Below, one piece after another: positions 8,576-16,737 of a stretch of 36,330 nucleotides of DNA. The stretch covers positions 1 to 36,330 of the forward strand of contig JAUYSY010000120.1 in NCBI GenBank assembly GCA_030696155.1. The letters run 5' to 3'. The notes under the pieces were generated by a model. The model was not told the origin of the DNA and ran no database searches. It saw only the letters and a list, made by a program, of their open reading frames with translations. Made by a program: the position numbers and the translations under genes. Position 1 is the first letter of the stretch. Each line of letters begins with the position of its first letter. The DNA is from Alphaproteobacteria bacterium. GTDB taxonomy: Bacteria; Pseudomonadota; Alphaproteobacteria; JAUXUR01.

Positions 8576-9076
8576 CTAGGAAATGTTGCAAATTCGTGAC
8601 CGTTGGACCAACCTACTGTTTTGAGAAGAATTTTCACGCTGTTTCCGTTTTTTGATTTTCAAATCCAAGGGTTCTTCTGCTGTTGGTAGAGTTTTATAAT
8701 AACAATCGAAACGGAGTTGCGGGAGACCACGATCGTCCATAAAACTGCTTTCTACATTGACATTAGTAATGACCACCTTCTTGACTTCCATAATTTCTTT
8801 CGTCTTCCGAACCTCATTAAGAAACCACCCCACTGGCGTTTTTACGTCGATCGATTCGACTGAGGGGTTTAAGAATACTTCTGTACCTAATTTCATTTGA
8901 ATTAAGCATATAAATGGGATACGTGGCTCACCGTATTTAAAGCTAATTTGGAGGCTTGAGTGAATCCAGCCATCAGCGTCTATTTCTTCGTCTTGTAACG
9001 CCTGACAAGGTAGGACCAACGAGATTAAACCTAATATAAAAATAAAACGTATCGAAGTCTTAAAAAATTTATACAT
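8576..9076 (-). CDS. Secreted hypothetical protein with basic C-terminus, 166 aa
   Basis: I do not recognise this protein. The signal peptide covers residues 1-26 (IRFIFILGLISLVLPCQA core). The mature domain contains DGWIHSSLQISF and a run of predicted strands (KKVVITNVNVESSF). It ends in a strongly basic tail (KIKKRKQRENSSQNSRL) that looks like a eukaryotic nuclear-localisation or nucleic-acid-binding sequence. A good ribosome binding site, AGAGAAG, precedes the ATG at 9076. It lies about 290 bp upstream of the secreted LRR gene on the same strand and may share its transcript. An exported host-directed function is plausible, not shown. Confidence 0.65.
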   Translation of the reverse strand: MYKFFKTSIRFIFILGLISLVLPCQALQDEEIDADGWIHSSLQISFKYGEPRIPFICLIQMKLGTEVFLNPSVESIDVKTPVGWFLNEVRKTKEIMEVKKVVITNVNVESSFMDDRGLPQLRFDCYYKTLPTAEEPLDLKIKKRKQRENSSQNSRLVQRSRICNIS

Positions 9077-9524
9077 ATCGACTTCTCTTTACTCTATGAA
9101 AATTATTGTGATATTAGGCTCTTTGCCTATTATCCGTAAAACTATACCTAATCAAACCGACAGTGTCATCAATAAACACAACATCTTCTTCAAAGTCAGC
9201 ACCAAGGTTTAAACGAGTCCTGTAGAGTTGGTATAGACGCCTCGATAAGAGTCTTATCGCCATCCTATTCGTGGGTTAACTTGGATGGCCATAAGAGGTT
9301 TTATTAAAACCATTAAGAAAAGACATCCATACCATGACGGATTATAAAATAATCGGCATTACCTTAGTAAAAACTAGGCAGATATTCTTATTAAATAAGG
9401 CATCCTACTAAAAATCCGCCCACTAGCAAAACATTAATCATTGCCTAATCCTACAAAACATTGTATTAATTTTATTCAGCTATTATACCCTTTATACATT
9501 TTTATAAGCTCATAGGAGACCTCT
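9077..9524. other. 448-bp intergenic region with two dyads and a small relic ORF
   Basis: This region separates divergent secreted-protein genes. It contains two nearly loopless perfect dyads: CGATAAGA-G-TCTTATCG at 9243-9259 and GGTTTTA-T-TAAAACC at 9297-9311. A 49-codon minus-strand frame (9114-9263) overlaps the first dyad. The base composition is less AT-rich than other spacers here, which suggests decayed coding sequence. The right end holds the ribosome binding site (AGGAG) of the gene at 9525. Confidence 0.45.
9114..9263 (-). CDS. Possible small or relic ORF, 49 aa
   Basis: An ATG at 9263 opens 49 codons to a TAA at 9114. The first part is basic (MAIRLLSRRLYQLYRTR). It is followed by an acidic/hydrophobic part (GADFEEDVVFIDDTVG) and a basic end. 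The composition is protein-like and uses G and D codons unusual for random AT-rich spacer. There is no convincing ribosome binding site. It could be the tail of a decayed gene or a real small protein. I recognise no family. Confidence 0.22.
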   Translation of the reverse strand: MAIRLLSRRLYQLYRTRLNLGADFEEDVVFIDDTVGLIRYSFTDNRQRA

Positions 9525-10064
9525 ATGAATAAATTTCTTAAAAAATTTAGTATTTATTTTTTTGCAACCTTTCTTTGCACGTTCGCATTTGCAGCCTTAC
9601 TTTATACAGAGAACAATAATCATGACATTCATTCTTGGCCTCTTTTTTCAACAGATACAGAAAATGATAATGCACCTCTTACCAAATTAACATCTGAGGG
9701 CAATCATCAACACAATGTTGTGCTTTATACTCTTAACAAAAAATCAGAACATTACAAACATCTTCAAGAAATTATGGCAAATTCTTCTGCTCATATCATT
9801 CTTAAACCATCAGATGAAACCAAAAACAATTTAATGATTTGCAAATATGATATTAGCGTCAATGGAGAAAACCATGGCAGAATCAAGATAAAAAAAGAAA
9901 TTGCTCACGAAAACCCATCTCAAAAATATGTTCGCGTCAAAAATGCCACTATAAATTTTCTTACACTCACAGCCGAAAAAATCGCTAAAAAAGCGACAAA
10001 AATAGGCCATTCTTTTGAAAGACGTGGAACGCATTGGAAAAAGAACAGCCAAAAATATACTTAA
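9525..10064 (+). CDS. Secreted or membrane-anchored hypothetical protein, 179 aa
   Basis: I do not recognise this protein. A hydrophobic segment at residues 9-28 (IYFFATFLCTFAFAALLY) acts as signal peptide or anchor, with a possible cleavage site near FAFA-A. The remainder is polar, with His- and Asn-rich patches (NNNHDIHSW, EGNHQHN) and a basic C-terminus (KIAKKATKIGHSFERRGTHWKKNSQKYT). A good ribosome binding site (AGGAG) lies 8 bases before the ATG. It converges with pseC, leaving only 19 bp between them. It is the last gene of the small secreted-protein island. Confidence 0.6.
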   Translation: MNKFLKKFSIYFFATFLCTFAFAALLYTENNNHDIHSWPLFSTDTENDNAPLTKLTSEGNHQHNVVLYTLNKKSEHYKHLQEIMANSSAHIILKPSDETKNNLMICKYDISVNGENHGRIKIKKEIAHENPSQKYVRVKNATINFLTLTAEKIAKKATKIGHSFERRGTHWKKNSQKYT

Positions 10065-10083
10065 GAGAACAATTTGAAAATGT

Positions 10084-11310
10084 TTAGGTTCGAATAACAT
10101 CTCGCACAGCATCTATAACCCTCAACACATCATCATTACGCATCTTAGGATAAAGCGGCAAGGATAATACCTTAGAATAATAGATCATGGCGCCTGGAAT
10201 ATTAGACGTCCTATAATTTTCTTTATAAAACGGGTGGAGAGGTAAAGGCATATAATGAACTTGCGTACCAATGCCTAAATTCTTTAACTCTTGAATGACC
10301 TGATAGCGATTTTTTTTAAGTGCAGAAAAATCAATCAATATTGGATAAAGATGAAAAGCTGTTAAATTCAGATCTGTTTTTGGGATAGGCCTTAGTAAAG
10401 AAGTTAAAGACTCAAACGCATCATCATAAAGACGCACAATTTCTTGACGACGTGCAACAAAATAATCCAATTTTTTTAATTGACTTAAACCCAAGGCACA
10501 ATGAATATCTGTTGCACGATAATTAAACCCCATTTCAGACATTTCATAATACCAAGGATAAGGCTGCCCTTCATGCGTAAAAGCTAATTCTTTCAAGGTA
10601 AAAAGGGCGGGGTCTCGGACCATGCCATGATGACGAAGGGTTTTAAGCTTTTCATAATAATGCTCGTTATTCGTTGTAATTGCACCCCCTTCCCCCATCG
10701 TAATGGTTTTAACAGGATGAAACGAGAAAATACATAAATCGCTTATTGCACACGAACCAACAGGTTTTACTACATCGTCATCAATACTATGTTTTGTTCC
10801 AATTGCGTGTGCTGCATCTTCAACAATAAAGATATTTTTTTGTTTTGCATCTTTTGCAATCTTTACAAAATCATCGCTCACTTGACCATTAAGATGCACA
10901 TAATAAACAGCCTTAACATCATTGCCGCCACTTTCATAAGCGCGCAGATAATGTTCATAAGACATAAGACCTGTTTCAGTGTCAACATCTGCGAAAATAA
11001 CGTCAGCACCCATATATTTAACAGCATTGGCCGTCGCTAAAAATGTGATACTTGGTACGATCACTTTATCACCTGGCTTTAAATCAAGCACAAGTGAACA
11101 TAAATGTAACGCAGCCGTACCACTGGAAACAGCAATAGCGAACTGGCTTTCTACTTTTTTAGCGAGCGCTACTTCAAATTGGTCAACAATAGGACCACAA
11201 GTTAGAAAAGCACTTTTTAATACATTATTGACAGCTTGAATATCTTCTTCATCTATCCATTGTTGACCATACGGAATAAATGATTGATCTTTAAGGGCAA
11301 CTTTTTTCAT
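10084..11310 (-). CDS. pseC: UDP-4-amino-4,6-dideoxy-N-acetyl-L-altrosamine transaminase PseC
   Basis: This is a 408-residue PLP enzyme of the DegT/DnrJ/EryC1 (sugar aminotransferase) family. It transfers an amino group from glutamate to the 4-keto sugar made by PseB, the second step towards CMP-pseudaminic acid. The N-terminal IPYGQQWIDEEDIQAV and SGTAALHL (63-70) are typical of PseC. VEDAAHA (163-169) holds the Asp that contacts the PLP nitrogen, and SFHPVKTITMGEGG (196-209) holds the Schiff-base Lys201. The length is normal. Its ATG overlaps the pseB stop by 4 bases, so the two are translationally coupled. The later genes pseH, pseG, pseI and pseF are not in this window. Caulobacter calls the orthologue FlmB. 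Confidence 0.92.
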   Translation of the reverse strand: MKKVALKDQSFIPYGQQWIDEEDIQAVNNVLKSAFLTCGPIVDQFEVALAKKVESQFAIAVSSGTAALHLCSLVLDLKPGDKVIVPSITFLATANAVKYMGADVIFADVDTETGLMSYEHYLRAYESGGNDVKAVYYVHLNGQVSDDFVKIAKDAKQKNIFIVEDAAHAIGTKHSIDDDVVKPVGSCAISDLCIFSFHPVKTITMGEGGAITTNNEHYYEKLKTLRHHGMVRDPALFTLKELAFTHEGQPYPWYYEMSEMGFNYRATDIHCALGLSQLKKLDYFVARRQEIVRLYDDAFESLTSLLRPIPKTDLNLTAFHLYPILIDFSALKKNRYQVIQELKNLGIGTQVHYMPLPLHPFYKENYRTSNIPGAMIYYSKVLSLPLYPKMRNDDVLRVIDAVRDVIRT

Positions 11311-12353
11311 GCGGCCATTCCCTGCATTAATTTTGGTAAATCATTAATGTCCAAAAAAGTTGGATTTTGATCGCTTGAATAACAAAAATCATCATCCACT
11401 TTTTGCGACGTTTTAGGATCAAAAGTTAAGTGATCGTCAAAAATAGAAAATGGTTGAACAATATATCTATCTTTTAGATCCATCGTGTAAGACGCTTCAT
11501 TTTGCGTCAAAAGAGTCTCGTGCAATTTTTCACCTGGCCTTATACCAATGACTTTATGTTCCAAATGCGGTGCCATCCAACGCGCCATATCACTTACCTT
11601 CATAGACGGAATTTTAGGCACAAAAATTTCACCACCGCGCATTAAATTCAAGGAAGATAATACAAAGTCAACGCCTTCCTCAAGCTTTAACCAAAAACGT
11701 GTCATACGTGGATCGGTGATAGGCAAAAATTTTTCACCTCGCTCAATAAAACGTTTAAAAAGAGGAATAACACTTCCACGTGATGCAACAACATTGCCAT
11801 ATCTGACAACAGAAAAACGTGTTTTAATCGTGCCACTTAGATGATTGGATGCAATCATTATTTTTTCAGCACTTAATTTGCTAGCACCATATAAATTAAC
11901 AGGATTAACAGCTTTATCTGTTGAAATAATGATAACTTTTTGAACTTTATTACGTAATGACGCCATCACGACATTTTGTGTACCCTGAACATTTGTCTGA
12001 ATACATTCAAAAGGATTATATTCAGCAATCGGCACATGTTTCAATGCTGCAGCATGTATCACATGATCTACATCACGCATGGCCATATCTAAACGATCAA
12101 TATCCCTTATATCACCAATAAAATAACGCAAAATACTGTGCTTTGGATGTGCCGAAAATTCTTCATGCATATCAAATTGCTTTTGTTCATCGCGTGAAAA
12201 AATAATCAGTTTTTTTAAATCAAGTCGATCCAAACAAGCTTGCACAAAAGCTTTTCCAAATGAGCCTGTACCGCCTGTTACAAGGATTGTTTTATCTTTA
12301 AAAGACCCTTCAGGAAATATTTTTGTAAATCGTCTTGAATCATTCTTAAACAT
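11307..12353 (-). CDS. pseB: UDP-N-acetylglucosamine 4,6-dehydratase (inverting) PseB
   Basis: This is a 348-residue NAD(P)-dependent extended SDR protein that begins pseudaminic acid synthesis. It removes water from UDP-GlcNAc and inverts C5. The Rossmann motif GGTGSFG lies at 27-33 and the catalytic stretch STDKAVNPVNLYGASK in mid-protein. Asp-Lys-Ala replaces the usual Ser and Tyr-x-x-x-Lys is intact, which is the hallmark of PseB/FlaA1. RYGNVVASRGSVIPLF and the C-terminal GIRPGEKLHE are also family features. AGGTGAG precedes the ATG. The 5' side carries repeat A2, which separates it from an upstream TPR-glycosyltransferase gene on the same strand. These three genes plus pseC probably form one transcription unit for glycan addition to a surface protein. 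Confidence 0.93.
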   Translation of the reverse strand: MFKNDSRRFTKIFPEGSFKDKTILVTGGTGSFGKAFVQACLDRLDLKKLIIFSRDEQKQFDMHEEFSAHPKHSILRYFIGDIRDIDRLDMAMRDVDHVIHAAALKHVPIAEYNPFECIQTNVQGTQNVVMASLRNKVQKVIIISTDKAVNPVNLYGASKLSAEKIMIASNHLSGTIKTRFSVVRYGNVVASRGSVIPLFKRFIERGEKFLPITDPRMTRFWLKLEEGVDFVLSSLNLMRGGEIFVPKIPSMKVSDMARWMAPHLEHKVIGIRPGEKLHETLLTQNEASYTMDLKDRYIVQPFSIFDDHLTFDPKTSQKVDDDFCYSSDQNPTFLDINDLPKLMQGMAA

Positions 12354-12375
12354 TTTCTCACCTAATTTTTTTTAT

Positions 12376-12495
12376 AATTGTCCAGATTATGGACAAATTC
12401 GTTGTCAGGTCTGCGCTGCCGGTACTCATGTAGCAAGAGTACATTCCGTTCCGGTTCTCACCCTTCCTAGACTTTGCCTCATAATCTGGACAATT
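12376..12495 (+). repeat. Family A structured repeat, copy A2
   Basis: The ends AATTGTCCAGATTATG (12376-12391) and CATAATCTGGACAATT (12480-12495) are perfect 16-bp inverted repeats. The interior has the core TACTCATGTAGCAAGAGTAC, a diverged form of the family hairpin in reverse orientation. This is the most GC-rich and most diverged copy. It lies between the TPR-glycosyltransferase gene and pseB on the minus strand, so it would be transcribed within a putative operon. The terminal sequences share nothing obvious with those of A1 but keep perfect complementarity. Confidence 0.75.
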
Positions 12496-12516
12496 TATCT
12501 AGAATAACCCAATGAT

Positions 12517-14106
12517 TTATTCTTTTTCTTCACGTAATTTTTTATTAACTTCATTCATTAACACGTCCCAAGACTTGAAGTAATCTTTTTTAAAAATCGT
12601 TACCGAATTATAAAAAGGATGATATTCTTCGCCATAAAAAAACCATTCAAATCCATTGGTTAGATACCAACAGGGAACATTCATAGAACCTGCCAAATGT
12701 GCCGTTTCCAAATTGGTTGTAACAATCAAATCCAAAGCCGAAACAAGCGCCGAAAAACCTACAATATCTGTTGGCTTTTCCTCTAATTTCATAAATTTTG
12801 AATCAAATTTTTGGTCTCCCTTTACGGTGATCAGCAATTGATTGTGATAAAGTTCTAAATTGTTCCAATCTTGTGCTTGCGGCATATCAGCTTGGATTGG
12901 AGGAAACATTTTAGAGAAAGAAGCATCAACACCTATTTTAATGCCTAATCCATAAGCATCCACATTTTTTTGCCAATATTTTTTATCTTTCTCGTGAACT
13001 TTAATATACGGCTTTTTATATTGACCTAAAGCAATATCCGACCTTAACAAACGTAAAAGACAACAGGATGATATCTCGTAATCAACATCAATATCCTGTT
13101 TATCATTACTTTCAACAAGAATATGTGCCTTAGGAAAAGAGTGTACAAATAGATCAAATAATGTTGGAGAAACCTCAATATAAATCTCTTGCGCAACTTT
13201 TATAAGTTCTGAGTAAGAATGGGCCGCAAGCAATTCTATAGCAATTGAATTTGCTTTACGAATATAAAGCTTTTTATTTTTTAAATCCTCGCCACGCCAA
13301 ATGGGTAACTTTTTTTCAAATTGTCTTGTTGGGCTTGAGTTTTGAGCAATTTCTTCAAGACCTACTAATAAGTCATAACCACGTTTAATATTCTTTTTAT
13401 AAAAAGCAATGTAGGATAAATAAGACAGACACGATAAATCGTTTATTTCTTCCATCAGCAATTTTTGAAACACAAAACTCGCTTTTTGAGCATCATTGCT
13501 TAAAAACAAATATTCACCCAAAGAATATAATGCGTTTAAAGCAGGCTTTTGATAAGGTCCATTGCCTAGCAATTCTGTTCGGTTTAAAATATCTTCTGCT
13601 TCATGAATAAATGATTGTTTCTTTAATAATAGACCAAATTCCATCCATAATTTTTTATCATTTGGAGATAATAACATCACTTGGATTAAATATTCTTTTG
13701 CCTCAACCCAATATTTAGTATCACGATAAATTTCATAAAGCGAATAAGGCGCTTTTTTATTTTTTGGATCATATAAAAAAGCAAGGTTAAGGTGTTCTAT
13801 AGCTTTCAAATTATTATTTGTAAAATTGTAACATTTACCTAAAAAATAATGTACTTCAGGATAATCAGGCACATCGTCTAAAAGTTTTAAAAAATACGGT
13901 ATGGCTTGAGTGTGGTCTTGCATATAATAATATGATAGACCTAACAAAAACAAAGCCTCTGGATCATCAGGCGCCAATTTAAGAACTTCAAGACATAAAT
14001 CTCTCACCTTTTCATATTGTTGTGCTTGAAAAGAAATTTGTGCCAAATAAAGCAAATGAGCGGATCTAAAAATACCAGGCCGCTTAAAGGGTGTTGTCTC
14101 TCCCAT
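12517..14106 (-). CDS. TPR protein with glycosyltransferase-like C-terminus (FlmG-like)
   Basis: This is a 529-residue cytosolic protein. Residues about 15-215 form TPRs (DPEALFLLGLSYYYMQDHTQ, PEVHYFLGKCYNFTNNN). From about 268, IWRGEDLKNKKLYI followed by a Rossmann-like stretch corresponds to the W-x-G-E-x-L-x-G-K start of the GT domain in TPR-glycosyltransferases. DIVGFSALVSALDLIVTTNL followed by TAHLAGSMNVPCWYL matches the second half, where D-T-A-x-A-H-L-A-G normally binds the sugar nucleotide. In Caulobacter, FlmG has this layout and glycosylates flagellin with pseudaminic acid made by FlmA/FlmB (PseB/PseC). Placement beside pseB-pseC fits that role. The first GT half is degenerate, so activity is uncertain. 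The ATG is preceded by AAGG only one base away, so the true start may be slightly different. Confidence 0.75.
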   Translation of the reverse strand: MGETTPFKRPGIFRSAHLLYLAQISFQAQQYEKVRDLCLEVLKLAPDDPEALFLLGLSYYYMQDHTQAIPYFLKLLDDVPDYPEVHYFLGKCYNFTNNNLKAIEHLNLAFLYDPKNKKAPYSLYEIYRDTKYWVEAKEYLIQVMLLSPNDKKLWMEFGLLLKKQSFIHEAEDILNRTELLGNGPYQKPALNALYSLGEYLFLSNDAQKASFVFQKLLMEEINDLSCLSYLSYIAFYKKNIKRGYDLLVGLEEIAQNSSPTRQFEKKLPIWRGEDLKNKKLYIRKANSIAIELLAAHSYSELIKVAQEIYIEVSPTLFDLFVHSFPKAHILVESNDKQDIDVDYEISSCCLLRLLRSDIALGQYKKPYIKVHEKDKKYWQKNVDAYGLGIKIGVDASFSKMFPPIQADMPQAQDWNNLELYHNQLLITVKGDQKFDSKFMKLEEKPTDIVGFSALVSALDLIVTTNLETAHLAGSMNVPCWYLTNGFEWFFYGEEYHPFYNSVTIFKKDYFKSWDVLMNEVNKKLREEKE

Positions 14107-14250
14107 ACCTTAAAACATCTTTTTATTGTTTTCCTTTGAATCAATCTAATCACATTTATCCATTTTCCTCAAAGTTTTTTTTTAAATCTCTTTATTATTT
14201 TTAAATTTAGAAATACGCTGATTTTAAAATGAGTCTCTGGGAGAAAAAAA

Positions 14251-15852
14251 TTGCTCAATTATGCCCCTTTTTTAAATAAATTAACCTATCTTGGTGTTTT
14301 CGAGAAAATCGGTGTTATTCACGAGATTCTTCCCTCATTGGACGAAAAATTACACATTAATTATATTCAAGATTTAACCAAAGCTATTGATCATGCCGAA
14401 AAAATTAAAAACATCTTACTCAATGAAAATGCATTAGAAGGACTTTCAGAAAAAGAACTAACACAATGCATTACCCCCTTCACTGAATTTTTTGTACAAC
14501 ATAATATGCCTGAACTTGCGACGCATTTCTTAATTAAAAGTATTGATCTTTATCCCCATCAATCGCAATTATATGCCATCCTTTCTGATGTTTTTATAAA
14601 AATGAATTTACTTGATGATGCGACGACCGCCTTACGTGAAGCAACAACACGCGCGCCACAAACACCTGAATATTGGTTAATAGCGGCGAATATTTGCTGC
14701 CAGCAAGGCGAGTTTCAAGCAGCCATTAAATGTCTTGAACAAGTTTTTGAACTTCAACCCCTGGGATTGCAAGCCAAACGTATTTTAGCACGGATTTTTG
14801 TTCAGCTTGATTTGTGGGATCAAGCCGATATTGTTCTACAGGATATTTTATCGCAACATCCAAATGATGCTGATACCTTATATGAAAAAGGACTCATGAA
14901 TCTTCGTCGTGGCAATCTAATAGGCTTCAAAGATTTTGAAAAACGATCAGAATGCACTGATTTTCCAACACATATTTTTCCACAATTACAAAAAAATAAA
15001 AAATGGCAAGGCGAACCCCTAAAAGACAAAAAAATCTTGATTGTAAATGATCTTAATGTTCCCTATTTTTTTCTTTTTGCTTCACTTTTTCAAGGAATCA
15101 TTGAAGAATCAAAACATTGTACGATTGAAGCAAATCAAGATTCATTAAGTCTTTTGGCGCGTTCTTTCAATAGCACGAGCTTTATCACATCTGAACAAAT
15201 TGAAATTAATACAAAAAATTATCATCTTTTTGGACAAAAAACCCTACTAGAGCATGATTATTGGCTGCAGCTTGGTGATCTAGCACAATATAGACTTAAC
15301 AATTATTCCGAACATTTAACATTACCCGCTTTAAAGCCTGCACCACAACGAATTGAATATTGGGAAACTGAATTAAAACACCTTAACAATCGTCTTAAAG
15401 TAGGTATTAATCCAGAACTTTATCCTTTCTTGAATCCTTTCTGGGAAAAATGGGAACCCTTATTTAAACAATCCAATATAGATTTTTTTGCTCTCACACA
15501 TGACATAAATCTTGAACTTAAACCCAATTACGGCATTCATCCCTGCCCTTATCCTCAAGATGCGAGCAGCGAAGAAAAATCAGCCTTTCTAAGCCAATTA
15601 TCTTTTGTTGTTACACCCTTTTCGCATGAAGCTAATCTTGCAGCCTTATTAGGCGTACAAGTCATTCAACTCACAAAAGCTGAAGAATGGAGCACCTTAG
15701 GCCAAACTAAAAGCCCCTTCTTTAAAAACAATATGCATATTCTACCCTATTCCCTTAGCACTTCTTTTGATGTACAAATTCCTCAGCTTGTTGCAAAAAC
15801 AATTGAGGTTATTCAGAAAAATGGATCATCACCCCATAGAAAAATTCGTTAG
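14251..15852 (+). CDS. Second TPR protein with degenerate glycosyltransferase-like C-terminus
   Basis: This 533-residue protein is divergent from the gene at 12517-14106, with a 144-bp shared spacer. TPRs span about 85-225 (YWLIAANICCQQGEFQAAIK, LYEKGLMNLRRGN). NKKWQGEPLKDKKILIV at about 248-264 is the conserved entry to the TPR-GT domain. The C-terminal LSFVVTPFSHEANLAALLG occupies the place of the sugar-nucleotide site, but the usual Asp-Thr-x-x-x-His-L-A-G is changed. It may therefore be a non-catalytic partner. TTG at 14251 with GGGAG 8 bases upstream is the only good start, since no in-frame ATG lies nearby. The end overlaps mazG by 32 bases. Together with its divergent neighbour it probably serves glycosylation of one surface target. 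Confidence 0.68.
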   Translation: MLNYAPFLNKLTYLGVFEKIGVIHEILPSLDEKLHINYIQDLTKAIDHAEKIKNILLNENALEGLSEKELTQCITPFTEFFVQHNMPELATHFLIKSIDLYPHQSQLYAILSDVFIKMNLLDDATTALREATTRAPQTPEYWLIAANICCQQGEFQAAIKCLEQVFELQPLGLQAKRILARIFVQLDLWDQADIVLQDILSQHPNDADTLYEKGLMNLRRGNLIGFKDFEKRSECTDFPTHIFPQLQKNKKWQGEPLKDKKILIVNDLNVPYFFLFASLFQGIIEESKHCTIEANQDSLSLLARSFNSTSFITSEQIEINTKNYHLFGQKTLLEHDYWLQLGDLAQYRLNNYSEHLTLPALKPAPQRIEYWETELKHLNNRLKVGINPELYPFLNPFWEKWEPLFKQSNIDFFALTHDINLELKPNYGIHPCPYPQDASSEEKSAFLSQLSFVVTPFSHEANLAALLGVQVIQLTKAEEWSTLGQTKSPFFKNNMHILPYSLSTSFDVQIPQLVAKTIEVIQKNGSSPHRKIR

Positions 15853-16612
15853 TATTATCAAGGCCCTTAGGCATCCTGAAACAGGATGTCCTTGGGATTT
15901 GAAACAAACACCCCAAAGTCTTGTGCCACATCTTATTGAAGAAACTTACGAAACTGTTGAAGCGATTGAAACGAAAAAACCCGTAGATATTAAGGAAGAA
16001 TTAGGCGATCTTTTACTTCAAATTGTTTTACAAGCACAACTTGCTGACGAAAAAAATGAATTCAATTTTAACGATATTGTTGAAAACGTATCTGCCAAAA
16101 TAATCAGACGCCATCCGCATGTTTTTGAAAAATCACAAAATTTAACGGCTGATGAAGTTGCCCTCAATTGGCAAAAAATAAAACAGACAGAAAAAAAAGA
16201 TGCGCCAATACAAAAAGGGATCTTGAGCGATATTTCATCGCACCAACCAGCGCATTTAGAAATTTTAAAAATTCAAAAAAAGATAAGTTCATTAGGATTT
16301 AAATTCGAAAATATTCAGCAAGCTCTTGCCAAAACACAAGAAGAGCTTAATGAATTGACTCATGAAATCAATACTGACGCCGATGAAGAAAAAATTCTCG
16401 GCGAATTGGGAGATCTTTTTGCAAGTGTTATTGGTATTGCCCAATTTTTACACCTTGACCCTGAACACGCAATGCGAAAATGCGCACGTAAATATCGTAC
16501 ACGTTTTGAAGAAGCCTATCTTTTGGCAACACTTGAAGGTCAAGATTTCAACACGATGAATCTTGATGAAAAAGAAAATTATTGGAAAAAAGCAAAACAA
16601 AATAAGGGATAA
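15821..16612 (+). CDS. mazG: Nucleoside triphosphate pyrophosphohydrolase MazG
   Basis: The 263-residue length equals that of E. coli MazG. This cytosolic enzyme hydrolyses (d)NTPs to NMP and pyrophosphate and helps clear aberrant nucleotides and lower ppGpp under stress. The N-terminal domain has LRHPETGCPWDLKQTPQSL (16-34), the metal-binding EETYE (40-44) and KEELGDLLLQ (58-67). The C-terminal domain repeats the pattern as ELGDLFASV and ends with CARKYRTRFEE. Both domains are intact. I chose the ATG at 15821 because the conserved N-terminus starts there, although an ATG at 15767 is open in frame. The gene overlaps the preceding TPR gene by 32 bases, so the two are coupled. Repeat A3 follows 11 bases after the stop. 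Confidence 0.94.
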   Translation: MDHHPIEKFVSIIKALRHPETGCPWDLKQTPQSLVPHLIEETYETVEAIETKKPVDIKEELGDLLLQIVLQAQLADEKNEFNFNDIVENVSAKIIRRHPHVFEKSQNLTADEVALNWQKIKQTEKKDAPIQKGILSDISSHQPAHLEILKIQKKISSLGFKFENIQQALAKTQEELNELTHEINTDADEEKILGELGDLFASVIGIAQFLHLDPEHAMRKCARKYRTRFEEAYLLATLEGQDFNTMNLDEKENYWKKAKQNKG

Positions 16613-16622
16613 TATACGAACG

Positions 16623-16726
16623 GTTTCAAAATGTGGGTAGGAAGACGAGGGTAAGACACGCGGAGTGTATCCCTTCATACATGAGCATGCGAAACCCGAA
16701 GTCTGACGCCCTCCACAGTTTTAAAC
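16623..16726 (+). repeat. Family A structured repeat, copy A3
   Basis: GTTTCAAAATGTGG (16623-16636) pairs with CCACAGTTTTAAAC (16713-16726), with one mismatch and one G-U. The core GTGTATCCCTTCATACATGAG is the family hairpin in the plus orientation. It occupies nearly the whole gap between mazG and ydfG and ends exactly where the ydfG ribosome binding site begins (AGGAG at 16727-16731). Confidence 0.85.
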
Positions 16727-16737
16727 AGGAGTATAAA

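Noticed and set aside
10084..10100. GGTTCGAAT resembling a tRNA T-loop
   Set aside because: It is the 3' end of pseC on the other strand, and no acceptor stem or anticodon arm can be formed.
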